Assembly (NCBI GenBank): GCA_045542355.1
Contig: JAZQKX010000034.1
Location: 1 to 64,000, forward strand
DNA from: UMGS1532 sp045542355
GTDB taxonomy: Bacteria > Bacillota > Clostridia > Oscillospirales > Acutalibacteraceae
Reading direction: 5' to 3'
Length of the DNA stretch: 64,000 nucleotides
The notes beneath the pieces are model-generated. The model worked only from the letters and a program-made list of their open reading frames with translations. It did not search any database and had not been told where the DNA came from. Both the position numbers and the translations under genes were made by a program. Below are positions 1-6,421 of the stretch, piece after piece. The first letter of the stretch is position 1, and every line of letters starts with the position of its first letter.

Positions 1-292
1 TGAAAAGCCCTGCCGAGCAATCTGTAGTTGAGGGATTGATTATAATTGACCATTCGATGAATGGAAGTTTTTCGGCATAGCGCGGTTATTATGACACTCT
101 TGTTTCAAGGGTATGCGCATAGGAACCTCATATTTTTTAATTATTATTTCTATTGGGTACGGGGTTCCGCTGTACTCACCCTTATGGGAACAATTTAATA
201 TGATATTAGTTTTGAAATGATTATGGCTATCCTTTCGATATGATATATGATACTCGTTTCGGGATGATAAAATATGACTCTCCTTTCGAGAG

Positions 293-344
293 CGGTCATC
301 AGTTTCTTTTTGCTCCTAAATGAGCAGAAAGAAACTGATGACCG
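293..344. repeat. Long perfect hairpin, 23-bp stem, 6-nt loop
   Basis: Bases 293-315 pair with 322-344 over 23 positions with a single T-G wobble (310/327), leaving the loop 316-321. No run of T follows on either strand, so it does not look like a standard intrinsic terminator. It begins where the fifth repeat of the array ends. A second small dyad, GGGC-GTA-GCCC, follows at 344-354. Confidence 0.8.
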
Positions 345-354
345 GGCGTAGCCC

Positions 355-455
355 AAGACCTGTTGTCATAAGGCTATGGGAAAATTTAAGGAGAAAATCA
401 AAACTAAACCACTGCAAAACACCAATGGGTGAACTATGTCCTGACAACAGGTCTT
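355..455. repeat. 14-bp perfect inverted repeat around a 73-bp spacer
   Basis: AAGACCTGTTGTCA at 355-368 is repeated as its exact reverse complement at 442-455. The spacer contains no repeat of the array and no plausible gene. Together with the hairpin just upstream it forms a compact structured block between array copies 5 and 6. Confidence 0.75.
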
Positions 456-832
456 CACATTTTGATATGACAAATGACTGTCATTTTAAAATCTTATCAT
501 TTAAATATTCAATATAACTCTCGTTTGAAATCACGCCTACGGCGTGTTCCGAGTGTTAGAAATTTGAATTAAAGATAATTCCAATTCCTAATACCCGGTC
601 TATTCCAAAAAGTACTAACCTTTCATTTTGAGAGTAACAATAATTTTCCGTTTGAGATGACAGGGTTCAAAAAATATGATTGTCGCTTTGAAATGATATA
701 TGACTGTCGTTTCGAAATGACGGGCGCAAAAATTTTCGTCAATAAAATTCTAAAATATACAAAACATTTGAATCAACATTTTGGTACAGAGAAATCCCCC
801 TATATTCTTCTGTACGAAAATTTGATATAGGC

Positions 833-844
833 TCATAAATTTGG
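833..844 (+). repeat. Direct repeat, left copy (candidate attachment site)
   Basis: TCATAAATTTGG here is identical to 4200-4211, where it abuts the 3' end of tRNA-Leu and includes the complement of the CCA end. The two copies enclose both recombinase genes. See the right copy. Confidence 0.4.
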
Positions 845-891
845 GAGAGCGAATTTGTGAACCAAAAATTCTAAAGAAAGGAGAAACGACT

Positions 892-1851
892 ATGGCTGCG
901 AAATCAGAAAAAGGTAAAAGAGATGCTATTGATAATGTGATGGACCAGATCAATGCGGTTAAAAACAGAATTAACATACGCTCTTTTAAAACAGTGCATA
1001 CCTATTACGGACATACTTCTCTGTTCGCAAGGTATTACGTTGAGGAATGGCACGGACAGAAGTTTGTAAATGTGTCCGGTAAGCATATTCGAGGGTATGT
1101 TAAGAAAATGCAGGAGCAGGGTTTATCCCCGTCTACCATAAAAGCAAGACTGTCGGGAATCCGCTTTTTCTATGAACAGGCAGGCGGCAAAAACCGATTA
1201 CCCGATAATAACGAGTTAGGCCTCGAAAAGCGGCAGACGGGCAAAGTTAATATTGCTTGGCTGCCACAGGAAATATCCAAAGGTATTGAACGTGCAGAGC
1301 TTGGCGATCGTATGGATGCCAAGTATGCTATTAAGCTTGGCTCACAGTTTGGACTTAGGATTGAAGAATTATGTCGTGTACGCTTAGACCATATAATAAA
1401 AGCTATGCGCTACGGTGAAATTACCGTACAAGGCAAAGGTGGTCAGGTACGTGCAGTACCGATTAAAACTGCAGAGCAAAAAGCACTCATTGAAGAACTG
1501 TATAACTTTGCAAAGAAAAATAAGATTCAGCCTGTAGAGTATTTAATAAGCCCACCGGGTAAACACGGTGTAAGAAAAGAAATGAAGTCGCTTGAAAACT
1601 GGTTGACTGCACACAGAGATAAATTTATCGTTGCCAACAGAACCGACTTTGTAAAGCCCGGGGACAAGCCCCGTTCAACAACACTCACATGGCACGGACT
1701 TCGTTATTATTATGCACAGAACGAGCATCAACGTAATTTAGATGCAGGCGTAAAGCGTGCTAAGTATAAGACAAGTGAAACGCTTGGTCATCACAGACCG
1801 GATATTACAAACACCTACCTATCGAGAGCACCTAAAAAGGCGAAGGAATAA
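892..1851 (+). CDS. Tyrosine-type site-specific recombinase/integrase
   Basis: This 319-residue protein has the tyrosine recombinase layout: an N-terminal SAM-like DNA-binding region (about 30-120, with the motif LSPSTIKARLSGIRFF), then a catalytic domain. The catalytic set is visible as Arg in GLRIEEL (about 155), a beta-hairpin Lys near QGKGGQVRAVP (about 183), HGLR (about 268-271), LGHH (about 299) and the Tyr of TNTYL (about 309). I chose ATG 892 because AAAGGAG at 877-883 sits at the right distance; an upstream in-frame TTG at 841 lacks such a site. It would cut and rejoin DNA through a 3'-phosphotyrosine. It lies between the repeat array and a serine recombinase, so it is probably the integrase of a mobile element. 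The exact subfamily is not certain. Confidence 0.85.
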   Translation: MAAKSEKGKRDAIDNVMDQINAVKNRINIRSFKTVHTYYGHTSLFARYYVEEWHGQKFVNVSGKHIRGYVKKMQEQGLSPSTIKARLSGIRFFYEQAGGKNRLPDNNELGLEKRQTGKVNIAWLPQEISKGIERAELGDRMDAKYAIKLGSQFGLRIEELCRVRLDHIIKAMRYGEITVQGKGGQVRAVPIKTAEQKALIEELYNFAKKNKIQPVEYLISPPGKHGVRKEMKSLENWLTAHRDKFIVANRTDFVKPGDKPRSTTLTWHGLRYYYAQNEHQRNLDAGVKRAKYKTSETLGHHRPDITNTYLSRAPKKAKE

Positions 1852-1982
1852 CACAACGAAGAAATTTATATAGATGAAGGAGCTATTTAATTTATATACG
1901 AAAATCTTTGATTTTCATTTGTAATGGGAAGTATGGATTAGGCACCGTCTCTCCACGATGCCTGACAGTAAGGAGAATTTAT

Positions 1983-2030
1983 ATGTTATATGTTTCGAAG
2001 CCTACCTCCGGCGGAAATGGAGGTAAATAA
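1983..2030 (+). CDS. Possible 15-residue leader peptide
   Basis: An ATG with AAGGAG seven bases before it (1971-1976) opens a short frame encoding MLYVSKPTSGGNGGK. Inside it, TACCTCC (2003-2009) can pair with GGAGGTA (2019-2025), and TACCTCC could instead pair with the AAGGAGGT ribosome site of the next ORF at 2034-2041. This is the layout of a translation-coupled or attenuating leader, but it could also be the remnant of a deleted gene. The 200 bases from 1852 hold nothing else beyond a weak dyad AGGCA/TGCCT near 1939-1963. Confidence 0.3.
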   Translation: MLYVSKPTSGGNGGK

Positions 2031-2049
2031 AACAAGGAGGTAATGCCTA

Positions 2050-2280
2050 TTGAAAAAGACTTCTCTTACTGAGCTGAAAGAAAAATATAAAGCGGCACCT
2101 GTATCGAATCAGGTGATTCAGATAAATGGGATATCCTATACTGTCGTCAGCCATTATGCAGGCGACAAGGATATCAATAAAGTTGTAAGAAATATTGCTT
2201 TAAGCAAGGCTTACGAGGATATGAAAATACACTCGCATAATGCCGTTTTAATGTCAATTCGGCTTGATTGTATAGGCTGA
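2050..2280 (+). CDS. Small hypothetical protein of the mobile element
   Basis: This 76-residue ORF starts at TTG 2050, nine bases after the strong ribosome site AAGGAGGT (2034-2041). A basic N-terminus (KKTSLTELKEKYK) is followed by a compact region containing NGISYTVVSHYAGDKDINK. Its arrangement recalls the short TnpW-type accessory proteins that precede large serine recombinases in clostridial elements, but that resemblance is weak and I would not assign the name. The last codons run into the promoter of the serine recombinase gene, so the C-terminus may have been altered by a rearrangement. Confidence 0.5.
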   Translation: MKKTSLTELKEKYKAAPVSNQVIQINGISYTVVSHYAGDKDINKVVRNIALSKAYEDMKIHSHNAVLMSIRLDCIG

Positions 2281-2312
2281 ATATGGTATAATATAAGTAC
2301 ATACAATCAAGC
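2262..2312 (+). promoter_or_regulatory. Promoter of the serine recombinase inside an inverted repeat
   Basis: TTGATT (2264-2269) and TATAAT (2287-2292) are separated by 17 bp, a near-consensus sigma-A promoter. GCTTGATTGTAT at 2262-2273 covers the -35 box, and its exact reverse complement ATACAATCAAGC lies at 2301-2312, just after the expected start of transcription. The dyad can be extended with mismatches to TCAA on both sides. Such a layout fits an operator or a recombinase-binding site that couples expression to DNA rearrangement. Confidence 0.75.
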
Positions 2313-2344
2313 TGCTTTGACGGAAAAGGAGTAAAAAAATAAAA

Positions 2345-4024
2345 ATGTCAAAGCTACAATTTAATAAAAAAGCAGGTCTTTATTACAGACTCTCAAAGGA
2401 TGACGAACGTATTGGTGAGTCACTTTCTATCGGCAATCAAAAGCTGATACTTGAAAGATATGCAAGGGAAAACGGCTTCGAGATAGTGGATGAATATATC
2501 GATGACGGTTATTCCGGAACTAATTTTAACCGTCCGGGTTTAAAGCGATTGATTGAGGATGCACAATGCGGAAGAATCGATACGATCATCGTAAAGGATC
2601 TGAGCCGTTTCGGGAGAGATTACCTACAGGTTGGACAGTATACGGAGTATATCTTCCCGGAGTTTAATATCCGCTTTATTGCCGTAACCGATAACGTAGA
2701 CTCAGCTGTTCAAAAGGATGATGACTTGGATACTACGCCGCTGAAAAATATTTTTAACGAATGGCAGGCAGCTAACACAAGTCGTAAGATTAAAAGAGTT
2801 ATTGAGGCGGGTGCAAAGGCAGGAAAATATCGGGTATGTCAAGCACCGTACGGTTATGTCAAAGGAACGGATGAAAAGAAGCTTCCCGTGATTGATGAAC
2901 CGGCGGCAAGTAATGTCCGTAGAATGTTTAAAATGCGTGCAAGCGGTATTAGTCCGAACAAGATTGCTCAAACCTTCAATGACGAGCATATCCCGATTCC
3001 GTCCGATTACAAGGAAGAAAAGTTCGGTATTCCTAATACACGCCGTTCTCATCATCTTTGGTCCTGTGCCACGGTCAAGCAGATTCTTAACAATCCCATT
3101 TACTTAGGTCATCTCGTTCAAATGCGGACAACAACCGTTTCGTACAAGAACAAGAAAACCATAAAACGCGATCCCGAGGATATGATAATTACCTACAACA
3201 CTCACGAAGCTATCGTCAGTCAGGAATTGTGGGATAAGTGCAGAGAGATGGAAGCATCGGTCAGCCAAGGAAAGAAGACGAATACGGGGTATGTGCATCC
3301 ATTATCGGGGCTTGTATACTGTGCGGATTGCGGTAACAAGATGTATATGAAGTATAACAATACCCGACACAGTCGCAAAGGACCGCGTATTTATTACCGA
3401 GAGAACTATTCCTGCGGAGCCTACGAAAAATTTGGTTCACGGGCTTGTTCGAGCCACTATATTCAGATTAAAATTCTGAACCAAATTGTCTTACAGGATA
3501 TTCGGTCTAAAATCGACCTTGTTTCTATTGACGAAAAGAAGGCTCGAGCCGATTTTCTGAGGCAACGGGATAAACTTGCCAAGAAAGAGGAAACCGAAAG
3601 CCGTAAGCAATTACGAAAGGATAAGGCGAGGCTTGAAGAACTCGGCAAACTGTTATCCTCGGTATATGAGGATAAGGTGATGGGACGGATACCCGAAGAC
3701 GTCTGTATAGAACTGCTGAAAAAGTATCAGGATGAAAAGACTGAGCTTGTAACAGAAATCGCCGCGCTTGAATCAAAACTCTCCGAAATGGAGAAAACTA
3801 CGGCAGATGTGGACGAATTTATTCGTAGGTTGAAAACTTACTTGGATGTACCCGAACTCACTCGAGAGATGTGTATGGAGCTTATTGAGTTTGTTACCGT
3901 TGACGAGTGCCCGGGGAAATACAGCAAGGAGCCACGCGAAATCCATATCTACTACAAACTGATTGATAAGCACCCGCTACCCGTTAGAAAATGCTTAGAA
4001 GATTCAACATGTGCGGATAATTGA
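2345..4024 (+). CDS. Large serine recombinase (TnpX-like)
   Basis: The 559-residue protein has an N-terminal resolvase domain (about 10-155) with the nucleophile Ser17 in YYRLS and conserved DLSRFGRD. A Recombinase domain (about 165-290) comes next, then a zinc ribbon with YCADCG and a second Cys pair in CGAYEKFGSRAC. A Lys/Glu-rich coiled coil (about 400-480) and a C-terminal DUF4368-like tail complete it. It would integrate or excise circular DNA through a 5'-phosphoserine, usually at a short dinucleotide crossover. The start ATG 2345 follows AAAAGGAG (2324-2331). It has full length and no visible lesion. It is the second recombinase of this locus and of a different mechanism from the first. 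Confidence 0.93.
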   Translation: MSKLQFNKKAGLYYRLSKDDERIGESLSIGNQKLILERYARENGFEIVDEYIDDGYSGTNFNRPGLKRLIEDAQCGRIDTIIVKDLSRFGRDYLQVGQYTEYIFPEFNIRFIAVTDNVDSAVQKDDDLDTTPLKNIFNEWQAANTSRKIKRVIEAGAKAGKYRVCQAPYGYVKGTDEKKLPVIDEPAASNVRRMFKMRASGISPNKIAQTFNDEHIPIPSDYKEEKFGIPNTRRSHHLWSCATVKQILNNPIYLGHLVQMRTTTVSYKNKKTIKRDPEDMIITYNTHEAIVSQELWDKCREMEASVSQGKKTNTGYVHPLSGLVYCADCGNKMYMKYNNTRHSRKGPRIYYRENYSCGAYEKFGSRACSSHYIQIKILNQIVLQDIRSKIDLVSIDEKKARADFLRQRDKLAKKEETESRKQLRKDKARLEELGKLLSSVYEDKVMGRIPEDVCIELLKKYQDEKTELVTEIAALESKLSEMEKTTADVDEFIRRLKTYLDVPELTREMCMELIEFVTVDECPGKYSKEPREIHIYYKLIDKHPLPVRKCLEDSTCADN

Positions 4025-4120
4025 TATTCACGACGTTAAATATTTATGCTCACGCTGTACAAAAATCAAATGTAAAAGCCTTAAACCTTATGGCTGATTT
4101 GCTTGAACAAACAGAACTAT

Positions 4121-4154
4121 AAAGAACACAGTAAAGAACACAGGCACGTTTGAG
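4121..4154 (+). repeat. Tandem AAAGAACACAG repeat followed by a copy of the tRNA anticodon arm
   Basis: AAAGAACACAG occurs at 4121-4131 and 4133-4143 with a 12-bp period. It runs into ACAGGCACGTTTGAG (4140-4154), which is the exact inverted copy of 4256-4270, the anticodon stem and loop of the neighbouring tRNA-Leu. The 180 bases between the recombinase stop and the tRNA show no gene. Confidence 0.7.
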
Positions 4155-4199
4155 CAAAAAGAAAACCTCACAAACAGCTTATTTAAGCCATTTGTAAGG

Positions 4200-4211
4200 T
4201 CATAAATTTGG
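4200..4211 (+). repeat. Direct repeat, right copy (candidate attachment site)
   Basis: Second copy of TCATAAATTTGG. The final TGG is the complement of the CCA end of the adjoining tRNA-Leu gene. Tyrosine recombinases often integrate at the 3' end of tRNA genes and leave such direct repeats, which would define an element of about 3.4 kb (844-4211). Twelve AT-rich bases are short for this class, so chance cannot be excluded. Confidence 0.4.
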
Positions 4212-4292
4212 TGCGAGTGACGGGACTTGAACCCGTACGTCGTTGACACACGCCCCTCAAACGTGCCTGTCTGCCAGTTCCAGCACACTCGC
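4209..4292 (-). tRNA. tRNA-Leu(GAG)
   Basis: Read on the minus strand, the acceptor arm GCGAGTG (from 4292) pairs with CACTCGC, followed by A73 and an encoded CCA ending at 4209. The D arm carries CTGGAACTGGCAGAC. The anticodon stem CACGT/GCGTG closes a seven-base loop TTGAGGG with anticodon GAG. A long class II variable arm follows, then the T arm with GGTTCAAGTCC. The features give tRNA-Leu reading CUU/CUC codons. The gene is intact and stands at the boundary between accessory and core DNA. Confidence 0.93.
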
Positions 4293-4372
4293 TCACAACG
4301 TTGACTATTATAGCACCAGTTTTATTGATTGTCAAGAGATTTTTGGAAAATTTTCAATTAAAATTTACGCTA

Positions 4373-4400
4373 TTGATTTTTTGTCGAAAAATGATATAAT
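4373..4400 (+). promoter_or_regulatory. Promoter with a Spo0A box in its spacer
   Basis: TTGATT (4373-4378) and TATAAT (4395-4400) are 16 bp apart. The spacer contains TTGTCGAA (4381-4388), a match to the Spo0A recognition sequence TGNCGAA. A box between -35 and -10 is the position expected for repression. The regulator itself is encoded 2 kb downstream. Confidence 0.6.
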
Positions 4401-4446
4401 TATAAGTAAATATGAATTAATTATGAACACAAAGGAGCTTTAATTT

Positions 4447-5298
4447 ATGGCTAAAGAGGGCAGAAAACTTAAAAGCTTAGAACCTATGAATATGGTATCC
4501 CCCTTTATTATGGTAAACAGAATGGGGTCCTGTAACTATTTTAAAGATAGAATTGAAATTACCGAAGCAGAAAAGTATATTAAAAAGAAAAGGGCAGAGG
4601 GTCTTAAGGGCTACGGTATGTTACATCTGCTTTTAGCTGCCTATGTTCGTACGGTTTCTCAGCGTCCCGGTATCAACAGATTTATCCGCGGTCAGCGCAT
4701 CTATGCCCGTAACAGTATTGAAATAGAAATGACCATTAAAAAGGAATTAAGGCTCGATGCTCCCGAAACCTGCATAATGGCTGAATACAAACCCGATGCA
4801 ACAGCAGACGATGTTTACCATATTTTTAACAGTCTTGTTGAAGAATACAAAAAGACCGACGAAGAAAACAGCTTTGATGTAGTTGCCAGAGTGTTGAGAT
4901 ATATCCCTGGTATACTTCTCAAGTTTGTGGTACACATGCTCAAAACCCTTGATTATTTTGGTTTGCTTCCCAGATTTTTAACTAAGGTAAGCCCTTTCCA
5001 CGCTTCTTTCTTCATCACATCTATGGGCTCTTTGGGTATTCCTCCCATATTCCATCACTTATATGACTTTGGTAATCTTCCTGTTTTCATGTCTTATGGC
5101 GCGAAATATGTTGAGAACAGCATAAATGCCGAAGGAGAGGTTGAGAAGCATAGATACATGGACTTTACCGTGAGCTGTGATGAAAGAATTTGTGATGGAC
5201 ATTATTATGCTTCTGCCTTTAAATATCTTAAGAGCATCTTAGCCCATCCCGACGTTTTAGATAATCCCCCCGAAAAAATAATTGAGGATATTAAATGA
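4447..5298 (+). CDS. Stand-alone 2-oxoacid dehydrogenase E2-fold acyltransferase homologue, active-site His replaced
   Basis: This 283-residue protein resembles the catalytic (chloramphenicol-acetyltransferase fold) domain of E2 acyltransferases, with no lipoyl or peripheral-binding domain in front. The family motif DHRVVDG near the C-terminus appears as DERICDG, so the catalytic His is a Glu while the Asp-Gly is kept. Classical acetyl transfer through that His is therefore unlikely. A hydrophobic, Phe-rich central part (about 155-215) could bind a lipid or membrane. AAAGGAG at 4431-4437 supports ATG 4447. It is followed at 79 bp by a lipid kinase gene on the same strand; a shared role is only inference. 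Confidence 0.65.
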   Translation: MAKEGRKLKSLEPMNMVSPFIMVNRMGSCNYFKDRIEITEAEKYIKKKRAEGLKGYGMLHLLLAAYVRTVSQRPGINRFIRGQRIYARNSIEIEMTIKKELRLDAPETCIMAEYKPDATADDVYHIFNSLVEEYKKTDEENSFDVVARVLRYIPGILLKFVVHMLKTLDYFGLLPRFLTKVSPFHASFFITSMGSLGIPPIFHHLYDFGNLPVFMSYGAKYVENSINAEGEVEKHRYMDFTVSCDERICDGHYYASAFKYLKSILAHPDVLDNPPEKIIEDIK

Positions 5299-5377
5299 TA
5301 TTTTATAGAATGTTAACATTTTATTGGAATATTAAAGGTATAATTAATATGTAATTCATTCCATCAGAGGTGTTAGT

Positions 5378-6262
5378 GTGGAACATAATATTCTAATAAT
5401 TTTCAATCCCTTATCGGGAACAAAGCTTTCCAAAAAGTATGTTGCCGATATAATTGAAATGTACTGTAAAGAAGGTTATACCTGCACAGTGCACGCTACT
5501 CGAGGCCGCGACGACGCAAAAGAGGTGGTTATGTACACTGCCCATAAATTCGAGCGTATTCTCTGCATTGGCGGAGACGGTACCTTGAATGAGGTTGTGT
5601 CAGGACTCTTAGGCGGTAATCATAAGGTTAAGCTAGGATATATTCCCACTGGCAGTACAAACGACTTTGCCAACAGTTTGGTGCTTCCTAAAAATATAAT
5701 TAAGGCCTCCAAAGCCACTTTGTATGGCGAAGAACAAAAGGTGGATGTGGGAAAATTCAACAGCAGATATTTTTCCTATGTTGCTTCCTTCGGCGCTTTC
5801 ACAAAGGCTTCCTATGCCACTCCGCAAAACATCAAAAACGCTTTGGGACACATGGCATATATTCTTGAGGGAATAATGGAAATAGGTAACATTAAGCCTA
5901 TACACATGAAGTTTACCCTTGAAAATGAAACCCTTGAGGATGATTATATCTTCGGTGCTATAAGTAATTCCACTTCTTTAGGGGGTATACTCAGCCTTAA
6001 ACCCGACGTGGTTGATATGAACGACGGATTGTTGGAAATGTTACTCATAAAAGCGCCCAAGAATATTATAGAGCTTAACGAATGTATCGCAGCATTAACC
6101 ACTCAGAATTATGACAGCCGAATGTTAGAATTCAGAAGTACCTCTAAGCTTCTCATCTCTGCAGACGACGATGTGGAATGGTCGTTGGACGGCGAATATG
6201 AAAAAGGAAGCTCACAAATAGTTATCGAAAACATTCACGACGCATTCACATTAATTAAATAA
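5378..6262 (+). CDS. Diacylglycerol kinase family lipid kinase (YegS/BmrU type)
   Basis: The 294-residue protein begins with LIIFNPLSG and carries the nucleotide-binding GGDGTLNEVVSGL (about 66-78) of the DAGK catalytic domain, followed by GYIPTGSTNDFA. It has the usual length of YegS/DgkB-like enzymes, which phosphorylate diacylglycerol or related lipids with ATP at the inner face of the membrane. Translation starts at GTG 5378 with AGAGG at 5366-5370. The gene ends before a strong terminator, so it closes the transcription unit that precedes spo0A. The precise lipid substrate cannot be read from sequence. Confidence 0.88.
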   Translation: MEHNILIIFNPLSGTKLSKKYVADIIEMYCKEGYTCTVHATRGRDDAKEVVMYTAHKFERILCIGGDGTLNEVVSGLLGGNHKVKLGYIPTGSTNDFANSLVLPKNIIKASKATLYGEEQKVDVGKFNSRYFSYVASFGAFTKASYATPQNIKNALGHMAYILEGIMEIGNIKPIHMKFTLENETLEDDYIFGAISNSTSLGGILSLKPDVVDMNDGLLEMLLIKAPKNIIELNECIAALTTQNYDSRMLEFRSTSKLLISADDDVEWSLDGEYEKGSSQIVIENIHDAFTLIK

Positions 6263-6272
6263 TAGATTCAAT

Positions 6273-6307
6273 ACACCACAGTGCAGATTGTACTGTGGTG
6301 TTTTTTT
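6273..6307 (+). terminator. Intrinsic terminator after the lipid kinase gene
   Basis: ACACCACAGT (6273-6282) pairs with ACTGTGGTGT (6292-6301) and is followed by a run of seven T. Confidence 0.9.
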
Positions 6308-6323
6308 ATGCTATATTGCGAAA

Positions 6324-6391
6324 TTTGTCGAAATTTTCTTTACAAAATACTTCAAAAAACTATTGCGTTATATGGTAAAATATGGTAAAAT
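6324..6391 (+). promoter_or_regulatory. spo0A promoter region with an upstream Spo0A box
   Basis: TTGCGT (6363-6368), 17 bp, and TAAAAT (6386-6391) preceded by TGG form an extended -10 promoter. About 70 bp upstream of the expected start of transcription lies TTTGTCGAAA (6324-6333), a Spo0A box, which suggests autoregulation. A sigma-H promoter may also exist but I cannot define one. Confidence 0.6.
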
Positions 6392-6421
6392 CAAGAAAAC
6401 AAAAATGATGGAGGTAAATTT

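Larger units (their letters stand above)
90..721. repeat. Array of about eleven degenerate iteron-like repeats
   Basis: Copies lie at about 90-111, 198-221, 221-244, 245-268, 271-294, 472-492, 511-534, 613-634, 639-661, 673-697 and 698-721. The shared pattern is ATATGA, then roughly CTGTC, then a core close to TCGTTTCGAAATGA. The core has approximate dyad symmetry around TTTCGAAA. Copies 2-5 run nearly head to tail, and copies 10 and 11 are adjacent; the others are spaced by unrelated sequence. All copies point the same way. The array ends about 170 bp before the recombinase start. The pattern resembles iterons or recombinase arm sites; which of these it is cannot be told from sequence alone. 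Confidence 0.65.
1..891. other. Repeat-rich non-coding region upstream of a tyrosine recombinase
   Basis: I find no convincing protein gene in these 890 bases. The stretch is dense in secondary structure and short repeats: about eleven copies of a 22-24 bp motif, a 23-bp-stem hairpin at 293-344, an inverted repeat at 355-368/442-455, small hairpins at 50-64 (CCATTC/GAATGG) and 532-546 (CACGCC/GGCGTG), and a 7-bp dyad GTACAGA/TCTGTAC at 784-790/809-815. Its proximity to a recombinase gene suggests recombinase or replication-protein binding DNA, but nothing in the sequence decides between these roles. Confidence 0.7.

Noticed and set aside
320..517. 65-codon open frame on the plus strand in the repeat region
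   Set aside because: It starts in the loop of the hairpin, has no ribosome site, and crosses the 14-bp inverted repeat and an array copy; the composition is not protein-like.
90..721. CRISPR array
   Set aside because: The repeats are degenerate, spacers are missing or of irregular length, and no cas gene is present.
4088..4288. 66-codon frame on the minus strand
   Set aside because: It reads through the tRNA-Leu gene, a common false gene.
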